A stretch of DNA of 64,000 nt from JAWLHU01 sp049324875 (GTDB taxonomy: Bacteria; Bacillota; Sulfobacillia; Symbiobacteriales; Symbiobacteriaceae), in NCBI GenBank assembly GCA_049324875.1, contig JBMONC010000006.1, positions 1-64,000 on the forward strand, in the 5' to 3' direction. The notes beneath the pieces were generated by a model, which worked only from the letters and a program-made list of their open reading frames with translations, made no database searches and was not told where the DNA came from. The stretch's first letter is position 1; each line of letters starts with the position of its first letter. A program made the translations under genes and the position numbers. Below, one piece after another: positions 1 to 7,874 of this stretch.

Positions 1-1
1 C

Positions 2-754
2 AACCTGGCCGTGATCGTCGATTCCCAGGGCAAGCTGGCGGAGAGCGATGAGACGAACAACGTGACGATGATGTCGATCACCGTCGCCGCCCCCGCCGAG
101 GAAGAGCCCCAGCCCCAGCCCCAGCCCGAGCCCCAGCCCGAGCCCGCTCCCGAGCCCGAGCCCCAGCCGGCCCAGGCCCCCGTGCCGGCCTGCACCGAGG
201 CGCTCTTTGCCGATGTCCCGGCCGACCACCCCGCCTGCGGCGCCATCAAGCTGCTGGTGGAGCAGGGGATCGTCGCCGGCTACCCGGACGGGACCTTCCA
301 GCCCACCAAGTCGGTCACCCGGGCGGAGTTCGCCAAGCTCTTCGTCCTCACCATGGGGGCTGCGCCCCAGGCCAACAAGGGGCTCGCCTTTTTCACCACC
401 GGCCACTGGGCCGCCAACCAGGGCTATCTCCAGGCCGCCGTCAGCCTGGGCACCCTGGCCGGCTTCCCGGACGGCACCTTCAAGCCCAACGATCCTGTCA
501 CCCGGGCCCAGGGCGTCAAGATCGCCATCAGCGGCCTGCCCGGCGCCTCCGGCTCCCCCGAGCCCGCCGGTCTCTACCACGACATCGCCGCCAACGCCTG
601 GTACCGCAGCCATGTCGCCGCCGCCCTGAACGAGGGGCTGATCGGCAGCGCCGCCACCTTCCCGGTCTTCACCGGTGCCGCCTTCAGCGGCGACACCCCG
701 CTGACCCGAGCAGAGGCCGCCCTGCTGCTGGCCAACCTGCTCCTCCAGAAGTAA
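2..754 (+). CDS. SLH-domain surface protein, C-terminal part (5' end outside window)
   Basis: This is the C-terminal part of a secreted protein anchored to the cell wall. The reading frame is open to the left edge, so the true start lies outside. The first residues look like the end of a CARDB-type adhesion module (a hydrophobic strand, then ESDETNN). A Pro/Gln/Glu repeat linker follows. Three S-layer homology modules come next, each with the aromatic/GxxxGYPDGTF...TRAE pattern; the third is the most divergent. SLH modules normally bind pyruvylated secondary wall polymer and fix exoproteins to the surface. The gene ends at TAA and is followed at once by a strong hairpin. The module calls are sound; the role of the missing N-terminus is unknown. 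Confidence 0.85.
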   Translation, partial: NLAVIVDSQGKLAESDETNNVTMMSITVAAPAEEEPQPQPQPEPQPEPAPEPEPQPAQAPVPACTEALFADVPADHPACGAIKLLVEQGIVAGYPDGTFQPTKSVTRAEFAKLFVLTMGAAPQANKGLAFFTTGHWAANQGYLQAAVSLGTLAGFPDGTFKPNDPVTRAQGVKIAISGLPGASGSPEPAGLYHDIAANAWYRSHVAAALNEGLIGSAATFPVFTGAAFSGDTPLTRAEAALLLANLLLQK

Positions 755-760
755 TGGGGG

Positions 761-788
761 AGGCCCGCCGTCGCTTGACGGCGGGCCT
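761..788. terminator. bidirectional terminator hairpin
   Basis: Perfect 11-bp stem (761-771 with 778-788) around a 6-nt loop. It lies between two convergent genes (SLH protein and antiporter). Confidence 0.7.
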
Positions 789-791
789 CGC

Positions 792-2243
792 TCATTCGCT
801 CTCCCCGTGGGTGAACAGCTGGTGGATCCGGGCGGTCTGCTCCCGCTGGGCCAGGATGAACAGGATATCCCCCGCCTCCAGCCGGGTGGAGCCCCGGGGG
901 GTGACCACCCTCCCCCTCCGGTAGATGGCGCTGACCGTCACCTGCTCGGGCAGGGCCAGCTCGGCCAGCCGCCGGCCCTCGACCCGGGAGCCGGGGGTCA
1001 CCTCCAGCTCCACCAGGTGGGCATCCAGCCGCTCCATGGCCACCAGCTCCAGGGTGACAGGGCGCGGGGGGAGCTTCCCCCTGGTCAGCCCCAGCCACCC
1101 GGCCACCGGACCGATGGTCGCCCCCTGGATCAGGGCCGAGGTCAGCACCACGAAGAAGACCACGTTGAAGATCGTGCCGCTCTCCGGCAGGTTGGCCAGC
1201 AGGGGGTAGGTGGCCAGGATGATCGGCACCGCCCCCCGCAGCCCGGCCCAGGCCAGCAGCGCCCGCTCCGGGAGCCTGAAGCCCATGCCCGGTGTGGAGA
1301 GCCAGACCGCCAGCGGCCGGGCCAGGAAGATCAGCCCGGCGGCGATCGCCAGCCCCGGCAGCGCCACCGGCGGGATCTGGTTGGGGAAGACCAGCAGTCC
1401 CAGCAGGATGAACATCACGATCTGGGCCAGCCAGGCCATGCCTTCGTGGAAGCGGACCACCGACTGCCGGTAGGGAATCTCCAGCCCGCCGATATAGACC
1501 GCCAGGATGTAGACCGCCACGAAGCCGCTCCCCTCCAGCCAGGAGGTCAGGGCGAAGGTGGTGAGCGCCACGGCGAAGAGCAGGATCGGGTAGAGCCCGC
1601 TCGCCTCGAAGCGGAGCCGGGGCAGGAGCCAGGCCACCGTCCGGCCCACCAGCCACCCGGCTGCGGCGCCCAGCGCCATCTGCCAGAGGAAGAAGCCCAG
1701 CGCCTCCCAGAGGCCGGGCGGACCCTGCCGGATCCAGTCCATCATCAACAGGGTGAGAAAGACCGCCATCGGGTCGTTGATGCCCGACTCGGCCTCCAGG
1801 GTGTGCTTCAGCCGCCGGGGCAGGTCCTGGTTGCCGATCACCGCGAAGACCGCCGCCGCATCGGTGGAGCCGACGATCGCCCCCACCAGGAGCGCCAGGG
1901 GCGGCTCCAGCCCCAGCACCAGCCAGGCCAGGCCGCCGGTGACCAGCACGGTGACCAGCACCCCGACCGTCGCCAGGGAGAGCGCCGGCCAGGTCACCCG
2001 GCGCAGCTGCCGCCACTCGGTCTGCAGCCCGCCCTCGAAGAGGATCTGGACCAGGGCCACCGTGCCCACCAGCTGGGCGAGCCAGGCGTTGTCGAAGTAG
2101 ATCCAGCCCGTCACATCGCTGCCCAGCACCATCCCGACGAGGATGAAGAGGACCAGCGCCGGGACCCCCATGCGGAAGGCCAGCTTGCTCGCCACCACAC
2201 CGGCCAGCAGGAGGAGCCCTGCAGCCAGGAGGAAGCGGATCAC
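792..2243 (-). CDS. K+/H+ (cation/proton) antiporter with C-terminal RCK_C domain
   Basis: A 483-residue membrane antiporter of the monovalent cation:proton antiporter family, CvrA/NhaP2 type. About 12 hydrophobic segments fill residues 1-385, including the family-like N-terminus GVPALVLFILVGMVLGS and the inner segment GSTDAAAVFAVIG. Residues about 400-483 form a TrkA-C/RCK_C ligand-binding domain, which usually senses nucleotides or ions. The protein probably exports K+ or Na+ in exchange for protons. The start is uncertain. The GTG at 2243 has no ribosome site at a normal distance. The frame is open further upstream past an ATC codon at 2255, and a GGGAGGGGGG run lies around 2263-2272. Family assignment is firm; ion specificity is not. 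Confidence 0.85.
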   Translation of the reverse strand: MIRFLLAAGLLLLAGVVASKLAFRMGVPALVLFILVGMVLGSDVTGWIYFDNAWLAQLVGTVALVQILFEGGLQTEWRQLRRVTWPALSLATVGVLVTVLVTGGLAWLVLGLEPPLALLVGAIVGSTDAAAVFAVIGNQDLPRRLKHTLEAESGINDPMAVFLTLLMMDWIRQGPPGLWEALGFFLWQMALGAAAGWLVGRTVAWLLPRLRFEASGLYPILLFAVALTTFALTSWLEGSGFVAVYILAVYIGGLEIPYRQSVVRFHEGMAWLAQIVMFILLGLLVFPNQIPPVALPGLAIAAGLIFLARPLAVWLSTPGMGFRLPERALLAWAGLRGAVPIILATYPLLANLPESGTIFNVVFFVVLTSALIQGATIGPVAGWLGLTRGKLPPRPVTLELVAMERLDAHLVELEVTPGSRVEGRRLAELALPEQVTVSAIYRRGRVVTPRGSTRLEAGDILFILAQREQTARIHQLFTHGESE

Positions 2244-2349
2244 CTGTGGATCGATGCTCCATCCCCCCTCCCTACCAGTATGCCGGAGCGGGGGAACCAG
2301 GTAAAGCGTAACGGGCCGACCGGCACCACCGGTCGACCCGCTCCTCCCG

Positions 2350-3426
2350 CTATTGCAGCTCCGCCGGCCAGGCGATGGGCGCCCGACTGGGCGTCACCTT
2401 CATCTCCAGCTTCAGGTCCATCCGCATCTGGCGGCCCTCGGCCTGCATCTGCACCCCCACGTCCGCCATCTGGCTGACCACGGCGCCTGTCTCCATGTCG
2501 ATGGTGATGATGGTGGTGAAGCGCTCGAAGCTGAGCTGAGCCTCCATCAGCTCCGGCGGGAACATGTCGCCGAAGAGGGTGAAGAGCCGGTTCATGTCAT
2601 AGGTGACCACCACATCCTGCAGCTTCCGGCCCTGCACCGTCACCGACTCGCCCAGGTGCGCCTCCAGGATCAGCTTCTGCAGCAGGTCGGGGTCGGCGAA
2701 CTGGGCCGAGGGAGAGAGCTCTGCCGTCGCCGCCGCCGGATCGGCCACAGGCACCTCATGCCACTGGCCCTGCGCCTGGACGAACTGCTTCCCGCCCTTG
2801 ATCGCCACCACCGTATCGCCGGAGCCCGGCGGCAGCATCATGCTCTTGACCCGGGTGGAGAGCAGCGCCTCCTCGCCCCGGACCTGCCCCTCCATCAGGG
2901 TCTCCATCTCGATGGTCATGATGCCGTCGGTCATGTGCAGCCCCTGCTTCAGGGAGAGATCGAAGTGGGTGGGGGCGGCCTTGGCGCTCCGGAGCAGCAG
3001 CTCCACCGCCTTCGGATCCCGCACCGCCGGATGGGTGATGTTCAGCCGGCTGCCATAGAAGACCAGCAGGAAGCTCGCGGGCACGAAGGTCCGGTTCTCC
3101 CGCTTCACCACCTTGCCCGAGAGCATCACTTCCCGGTCATCCAGCAGCGCCACCGACTTGCCCACCGTGAAGACCACCGTCCGGTTGCCGGAGGTGATGG
3201 TGGCCCGCTGGCTCTTCTCATCCCAGGAGACGACACCCTCCATCGCCTCCGCCACGGCGCGGATCGGCACCATCAGCACGCCGTCGACCACCTGGGGCGG
3301 CACGTCGAAGAGCAGGGGCTTGCCGTCCACCAGGATGCCGCTCTCCCCCCCGCTGAGGGCCTGGGCAGGCAGGGCGGCGAAGGCGGTCAGCACCAGGACC
3401 AGGGTCGAGACCAGGAACCGCTTCAT
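2350..3426 (-). CDS. secreted copper-amine-oxidase-N (stalk) domain protein
   Basis: A 358-residue exported protein. The start at 3426 follows a strong AAAGGAGGA site, and the N-terminus is a signal peptide (MKRF, hydrophobic core, AQA cleavage region). Residues about 25-120 form a copper-amine-oxidase-N-like module (GILVDGKPL...VPIRAVAEAMEGVVSWDEK...VPASFLL), common in Firmicutes cell-surface proteins and unrelated to oxidase activity. The C-terminal 220 residues resemble DUF6612/LolA-like lipoprotein-type beta domains in feel but are not confidently assignable. The gene stands alone between convergent neighbours. Function unknown, presumably envelope-related. Confidence 0.75.
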   Translation of the reverse strand: MKRFLVSTLVLVLTAFAALPAQALSGGESGILVDGKPLLFDVPPQVVDGVLMVPIRAVAEAMEGVVSWDEKSQRATITSGNRTVVFTVGKSVALLDDREVMLSGKVVKRENRTFVPASFLLVFYGSRLNITHPAVRDPKAVELLLRSAKAAPTHFDLSLKQGLHMTDGIMTIEMETLMEGQVRGEEALLSTRVKSMMLPPGSGDTVVAIKGGKQFVQAQGQWHEVPVADPAAATAELSPSAQFADPDLLQKLILEAHLGESVTVQGRKLQDVVVTYDMNRLFTLFGDMFPPELMEAQLSFERFTTIITIDMETGAVVSQMADVGVQMQAEGRQMRMDLKLEMKVTPSRAPIAWPAELQ

Positions 3427-3521
3427 ACTGGAAGATCCTCCTTTATCTAGCAGTGGATCTCTTCCAGAATACACCATAAATCCCCTTCCTGTAAAGGGGT
3501 GGATGAGATAAGTAAACAAAA

Positions 3522-3545
3522 GGGCCCACCGCAAAGGGTGGGCCC
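3522..3545 (-). terminator. rho-independent terminator of the sigma/anti-sigma operon
   Basis: A 9-bp stem (3522-3530 with 3537-3545), followed on the minus strand by TTTTGTTTACT. It sits 13 nt after the stop of the gene at 3558-4658. Confidence 0.8.
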
Positions 3546-3557
3546 GCGCCCTGCCTG

Positions 3558-4658
3558 TCAGGGAAGTTTCAGCGCCGGCACATACCGGACGATCGCCTCT
3601 CCCTGGCTGTCGGTGCCGAAGGCTCGCCAGTAGGGCTGCAGGTAGACCGTCTCCTCGCCAGGGGTCCGGACCCAGACCAGGTCGGCCCGGTCGAAGGTGC
3701 CGCCGCGGCTCTGTGCCGCCGCCAGCGCCTCGGCTTCGGTCAGGACGGTGGTGTAGTTCCCATAGGTCTTGATTCCCGTGGCCACGAAGGCCCGGGCCTC
3801 GAGAACCGAGCCCTTCCCGCTGACCCGGATCAGGGTCCGCCCGTTGATCACCGGCCGGCCGTCCACCTGCTCGGTGTAGATCACCTGGAAGCTGTCCTCC
3901 CCGGCGACCACCACCGGCTGGCCGGGTATCGGCAGCAGCGCCTGGTCCAGGAAGCGGTGGGCGGCGGTGCGGGCGCCCTGGGCATCGACCGTCTCCGCCG
4001 CCGCCGGCTCGGCGGGGTTGGTGTACCCCACCTGCCCGTCCTCGGTCAGGGTGAGGGAGCGGTCGCCCTCGGTGATGGACCAGCCCTCGTCGGTCCGGCG
4101 GCTCTCGCCCCGGAAGGCGAGCCGGCCGGCCATGGCGCGGAACTGCTCCTCGTTGGGCCGGGCGGTCAGCTGCTTCAGCTCCAGCCCCTGGGTGGTGCCG
4201 GCGGAGCCGGTGAAGGCGGGCGTCGCAGCCCCGAGCCGCTCATCGGCCAGGGCGACCTGCCGGAGGTCCCTGGGCAGCGACCTGACCAGGCTGACGTTCG
4301 GGGTCGGCGGAACCGGGTTCGGCTGCTCGGCCACTTCGGCCGGGCCGGGATCCACCTGGGGCAGCACCGCCTCAGGGTTTTTCTGGTAGAGGTTCAGGCC
4401 GATCGCGAGCACCACGGCGGCGGCAGCCACCGCCAGGCCGGAGCCCATGAAGGCGGGACGGCGGTACCACGGCGTCAACTGCTGCCGGGCCTGGGCCATG
4501 AGCTGCTTGCGAAGCTGGGCCTTGAATTCGGGACGGTAGGGCACCTCTTCGCTCAGGCTCTCCTCCAGCCGGTTCGCGACCTGCTCCAGCGAGCGGCGGT
4601 CTGCGGGCGTAGAGGCCTCCTCGGCGATCAGTTGTTTGATGTCCACAGCCCTGGTCAT
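3558..4658 (-). CDS. membrane-anchored anti-sigma factor candidate
   Basis: A 366-residue protein whose ATG overlaps the TGA of the upstream ECF sigma gene (ATGA), so the two are translationally coupled. Residues 1-70 are soluble and charged, as in the cytoplasmic sigma-binding part of anti-sigma factors. One transmembrane segment follows at about 73-91. A Pro-rich stretch leads into a large extracytoplasmic domain of about 250 residues, whose last half resembles YycH/YycI-type beta folds. There is no zinc-binding HxxxCxxC motif, so it is not a ZAS-type anti-sigma factor. Role inferred from position and topology; the signal it senses is unknown. Confidence 0.7.
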   Translation of the reverse strand: MTRAVDIKQLIAEEASTPADRRSLEQVANRLEESLSEEVPYRPEFKAQLRKQLMAQARQQLTPWYRRPAFMGSGLAVAAAAVVLAIGLNLYQKNPEAVLPQVDPGPAEVAEQPNPVPPTPNVSLVRSLPRDLRQVALADERLGAATPAFTGSAGTTQGLELKQLTARPNEEQFRAMAGRLAFRGESRRTDEGWSITEGDRSLTLTEDGQVGYTNPAEPAAAETVDAQGARTAAHRFLDQALLPIPGQPVVVAGEDSFQVIYTEQVDGRPVINGRTLIRVSGKGSVLEARAFVATGIKTYGNYTTVLTEAEALAAAQSRGGTFDRADLVWVRTPGEETVYLQPYWRAFGTDSQGEAIVRYVPALKLP

Positions 4659-5212
4659 GGCCGCACCCCACTTTCGGTCAACTTGCCCTTGAGACTGCCC
4701 AAGGCTCGAAACATCAGCGCCTTGACAGCCCCTTCCGTCTTGCCGAGCGCTGCGGCGATATCCTTCAGCTTCATGTCGCCGGAGAATCGCATCAGCACCA
4801 CGTCCTGCTGATCGGGGGAGAGGGTTTGAATGGCACGGATTACGGCCTGCTGGTCATCCACCGCCAGGGCCGCCTCCTCGGGGGTGACCCCCGGAGCGAC
4901 CATCTGCAGCCCTTCATCCAGCGAGGCGACGGGCTTTCGGGCACGATAGTGATCGGTCACCAGGTTCGAAGCGATCCGATAGAGCCAGGCGATAAACGGC
5001 TGCCCCGTATATCGGTAGCCCTTGATGTTCGCCAGCGCCTTGGTGAAGGTCTCCGAGGTCAGGTCCTCGGCCGCCTGGCGATCGCCGGTCTTGCGGTAGA
5101 TGTAGGCATAGATGCGGTCAAAGTGGAGGTCGTACAGCTCTCCGAACGCCTCCGGATCGCGCTTAGCCCTCTCTACCAGCCATTGTTCGTCCGTTTCCTC
5201 TAGGCGATGCGT
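4655..5212 (-). CDS. ECF RNA polymerase sigma factor, apparently started by ACG
   Basis: ECF (group 4) sigma factor of 185 residues. Region 2 is complete and typical (AEDLTSETFTKALANIKGY...PFIAWLYRIASNLVTDHYRARK). A linker leads to region 4 (LSPDQQDVVLMRF...IAAALGKTEGAVKALMFRAL). The only canonical codon in frame is a GTG at 4960, inside region 2, which would delete half the protein. The frame runs open to a TGA at 5228-5230. Between that stop and 4960 there is no ATG, GTG or TTG. A perfect GGGAGGG lies at 5220-5226, and exactly 7 nt later stands ACG (5210-5212), giving (M)HRLEETDEQW. I take ACG as the start; a single-base sequence error is the alternative. The gene is coupled to its anti-sigma partner. 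Confidence 0.8.
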   Translation of the reverse strand, partial: THRLEETDEQWLVERAKRDPEAFGELYDLHFDRIYAYIYRKTGDRQAAEDLTSETFTKALANIKGYRYTGQPFIAWLYRIASNLVTDHYRARKPVASLDEGLQMVAPGVTPEEAALAVDDQQAVIRAIQTLSPDQQDVVLMRFSGDMKLKDIAAALGKTEGAVKALMFRALGSLKGKLTESGVRP

Positions 5213-5268
5213 AGGCGGTCCCTCCCGTCAAGCACCGCACCCTTCCTCATACTCTCTCCGACATGGAT

Positions 5269-5292
5269 AACGGATAGAGCGACGAAAGGTTA
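5269..5292 (-). promoter_or_regulatory. possible autoregulated ECF promoter
   Basis: On the minus strand a TAACCTTT element (5292-5285) is followed 15 nt after its AACC core by CGTT (5272-5269). This resembles the AAC...CGT layout of ECF-dependent promoters. It lies about 60 nt upstream of the sigma gene. Inference from pattern only. Confidence 0.35.
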
Positions 5293-5319
5293 CGCGGTTC
5301 GTCAAAATATCTGTAGTGC

Positions 5320-6201
5320 TTAGGACTCGACTCGGCTCTGGAGCCAGATGATCGAACCGAGCACCATGGCGCCCCCGGCGATCTGCCAGAAACCCAGGCG
5401 ATCGCCGAAGAACGCCGCCGCCAGCGCCGCCGTCCCGACCGGCTCCAGGGTGGAGATGATCGATGCCCGCGACGGCCCCAGCCGCTCGATTCCGGCAAAG
5501 AAGAGCAGCACCGCCAGCACCGTGGCCACCAGCGCCGCGCCCAGCACCGCCACCCATCCGGACGGCGCCATCTCCCGCAGCTGGCCGGCGGCGGCCCCGT
5601 ACCCCAACAGCACTGCGGCTGCAGCCGTGCTGACCAGGGTGGTGGTCACCAGCGGCGAGGTGCGCCGGGAGACCCGGCTGCCGAAGAGGATGTAGGTGCT
5701 GTAGACCAGGGCGGCCCCCAGGGCCAGCGCTGCGCCGGTCCAGCTGAAGAGCACCGACCCGCTCGGGTTGAACAGCACCAGGCCCACCCCGGCCAGGGTG
5801 CCCAGGAGGGCGGCCACCCGTTGGGAGGTCAGTTGGTAGCCGTCGAACCGCCAGGCCAGCAGGGTGACGATGGCGGGGTAGGTGTAGAGGAGCAGGGCTG
5901 CAATGGCCGGCGAGAGCCGGTCCGCCTCCACGGAGGAGAGGTAGAGCAGCGACATGGTGGTATAGCCCGCCCCGCCCATAAAGAGGAGGGCGAGGCAGGT
6001 CCGCAGATCAGGGAGCGGGGTGCGGCGGTAGAGCAGGTAGGCCCAGAGCAGCAAGGATGCCAGCAGGAAGCGGTAGCCGAGCATGGTGATCGCGTTCGCT
6101 CCAGCACCGTAGGCCATCATCCCGAAGATGGGGAGGGTGCTGAAGCCCAGTGCTGAAATCGCGGTCAGAATCGTCCCCCACGTTGTTGCAGAAGCCCGCA
6201 T
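5320..6201 (-). CDS. EamA/DMT-family transporter
   Basis: A 293-residue integral membrane protein with ten hydrophobic segments arranged as two EamA repeats (about 1-140 and 150-290). The second repeat ends in the family-typical GPSRASIISTLEPVGTAALAAAFFGDRLG. Members export metabolites such as amino acids; the substrate cannot be read from sequence. Start chosen at 6201, preceded by GGTGAGGGGG; a longer frame upstream has no ribosome site. It lies upstream of the sigma gene on the same strand. It reaches its stop at 5320, so the sigma-gene promoter region begins right after it. Confidence 0.85.
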   Translation of the reverse strand: MRASATTWGTILTAISALGFSTLPIFGMMAYGAGANAITMLGYRFLLASLLLWAYLLYRRTPLPDLRTCLALLFMGGAGYTTMSLLYLSSVEADRLSPAIAALLLYTYPAIVTLLAWRFDGYQLTSQRVAALLGTLAGVGLVLFNPSGSVLFSWTGAALALGAALVYSTYILFGSRVSRRTSPLVTTTLVSTAAAAVLLGYGAAAGQLREMAPSGWVAVLGAALVATVLAVLLFFAGIERLGPSRASIISTLEPVGTAALAAAFFGDRLGFWQIAGGAMVLGSIIWLQSRVES

Positions 6202-6304
6202 GTGGTGCCCCCTCACCTTCAGGCCTGGAAAGTCATCTCTCTTATAGTATATCGGTAGGCGCAAATTGCGAAGGGGGGAAACCGCAGGAGTGACCGGACC
6301 AGGC

Positions 6305-7261
6305 TCAGGTCTGCCCCTGAAAGCCGGTGAAGTCGAACCGGACATCGGGACCGAAGAGCCGGGTGAAGCGGTCGGTCACCTCGGGGGAGGGGCGGTGGTT
6401 GATCACCTCCACCAGCGGCCGCCCCTTCACCTGGCGGGTGAGCAGCCCCCGCCGCAGCAGGTGGTGGATCGCCACATCAGCCGGGGGGAGCGAGTAGCCG
6501 GCGAAGATGATCCGCCTTGCCTCCCGCACCGCCTGGAGGGCCAGGTGGAAGACCCGGCCCAGGGGCGGCAGGGTATAGCGCTTCAGCCAGGTGGGGGAGA
6601 TGATCACCCCCACCAGCCGGCGGTTGCCACAGCGGCTGCAGGCCAGCCCCGCCACCCGGGGCAGGAGGTGGGCCACCTGCTCCCGGGCCACCTCAATCTG
6701 GTCGCAGGCGGGGCAGTGGGCCCAGTTGAGGGAGCCGTGCAGCTTCAGCAGGAGCGGGCCGCCGGTGGGTGCATCCAGCCCGTAATCGGGCGGGAGGCCG
6801 CTGGCCAGCAGGGCATCATCCAGCAGCGTGTCGTAATTGAGGGAGAGCAGGGCGTAAGAGCCGGCGGGGCGCTCCCGCAGGGCGTGGGCAAACCGGGCGT
6901 GGGGGCTGTGGGCGGCGGGGGTGCGGCGGTCCAGGGCGGCGTCGAGGGTGGCGCAGAGCAGGTGCTCCAGCGCCCGGCGGACCTGGTAGAGCCGGGCCGG
7001 GTCATAGTGAGGGCCCAGCCCCTGGTCCACGTGCAGCGACCAGTCCACCAGGCTGATCACCTCATCGACCGCCGGCAGGGCATCAAAGGCGCCAGGTCCG
7101 TCCACGGGCACCTCGAAGACCTCCTCCAGGAAGCGCCAGACCTGCTCCACCTGCTCGTCAAAGGCGGGGGCGAGGTACTGGTAGGCACGGGCCAGGAAGT
7201 CGCGGGTGGCGGGAGCGCACTCGGCTGCGGAGGCGCCCGCCCCGAAGATGTAGAGATCCAT
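6305..7261 (-). CDS. SIR2-like NAD-binding domain protein with a zinc ribbon
   Basis: A 318-residue cytoplasmic protein of the SIR2-like (SIR2_2) group. Visible motifs are the N-terminal NAD-binding loop FGAGASAAE (residues 4-12), LSLNYDTLLDDAL (the SIR2 NxD motif), KLHGSLNW, and a CxxC...CxxC zinc pair (CPAC...CSRC). A final Rossmann segment reads IIFAGYSLPPADVAIHHLLRRG. Relatives are deacylases or NAD-consuming enzymes, some of them in phage defence; no other defence gene is adjacent. The start codon abuts the divergent sigma gene. No strong ribosome site is visible, so the start rests on the family-like MxLYIFGAGAS opening. Confidence 0.7.
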   Translation of the reverse strand: MDLYIFGAGASAAECAPATRDFLARAYQYLAPAFDEQVEQVWRFLEEVFEVPVDGPGAFDALPAVDEVISLVDWSLHVDQGLGPHYDPARLYQVRRALEHLLCATLDAALDRRTPAAHSPHARFAHALRERPAGSYALLSLNYDTLLDDALLASGLPPDYGLDAPTGGPLLLKLHGSLNWAHCPACDQIEVAREQVAHLLPRVAGLACSRCGNRRLVGVIISPTWLKRYTLPPLGRVFHLALQAVREARRIIFAGYSLPPADVAIHHLLRRGLLTRQVKGRPLVEVINHRPSPEVTDRFTRLFGPDVRFDFTGFQGQT

Positions 7262-7874
7262 GAAGCTAGTCTGTCCGGTTTCTGCCCCGGGGCGCATTGA
7301 AAGGGACAGAAGGGAGGGAGCGGCCATCCGCGAGGAAGCACTCTGGATTGCAGCGATCCGCCAGGGCGACGAGTCGGCCTTCACCAGCGTCGTCGAGCGC
7401 TACCAGACCGCCATCGCCCGCTACCTGCGCCGGCTGGTGGGCAGCGCCTCCCTTGCGGAGGACCTGACCCAGGAGACCTTTCTGAAGGCGTACGCAGCGA
7501 TCCTCCGAACCGACTCGGAACTGGCGCTCCGCCCCTGGCTCTACCGCATCGCCACCAACGAGGCGAAGATGTACTTCCGCCGGCAGCGGCTGATCCGGTT
7601 CCTCCCCTTCCTGGGGGGGCGGCAGGAGCCCGCCGGCCCCTCCGCCGCCGAGGGCCTGGATGAGCGGGAGCAGGTCCGCCAGGCGCTCTCCCGGCTGCCC
7701 GAGGAGTACAGCGCCCCCCTGCTGCTCTACCTGGTGGAGGGGTTCAAGCACCACGAGGTGGGTGCGATTCTGGGCATCTCCCCGGAGGCGGCCCGCAAGC
7801 GGGTGGCCCGTGGGAGCGAGATGTTCCGCAAAGCCTACGCCGCACTGGAGGGAGCCGCCGATGCGATGCGATGA
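7260..7874 (+). CDS. ECF RNA polymerase sigma factor; true start possibly ATC at 7326
   Basis: ECF sigma factor. Region 2 is at DESAFTSVVERYQ...LAEDLTQETFLKAYAAI...RPWLYRIATNEAKMYFRR, and region 4 at LSRLPEEYSAPLLLYLVEGFKHHEVGAILGISPEAARKRVARG. The annotated ATG (7260) overlaps the divergent SIR2-like start, lacks a ribosome site, and adds 22 residues not typical of the family. A perfect GGGAGGG at 7312-7318 is followed after 7 nt by ATC (7326-7328). That start would give (M)REEALWIAAIRQGDESAF, a classic ECF beginning of 182 residues in all. I keep the outer coordinates but think ATC is the likelier start. The downstream gene overlaps by 14 nt and is its anti-sigma factor. Confidence 0.85.
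   Translation: MKLVCPVSAPGRIERDRREGAAIREEALWIAAIRQGDESAFTSVVERYQTAIARYLRRLVGSASLAEDLTQETFLKAYAAILRTDSELALRPWLYRIATNEAKMYFRRQRLIRFLPFLGGRQEPAGPSAAEGLDEREQVRQALSRLPEEYSAPLLLYLVEGFKHHEVGAILGISPEAARKRVARGSEMFRKAYAALEGAADAMR

Noticed and set aside
2241..2270. Antiporter start at ATC 2255 as another near-cognate case
   Set aside because: Spacing from the GGAGG core is 11 nt and the GTG at 2243 gives a plausible protein, so the case is too weak to count.
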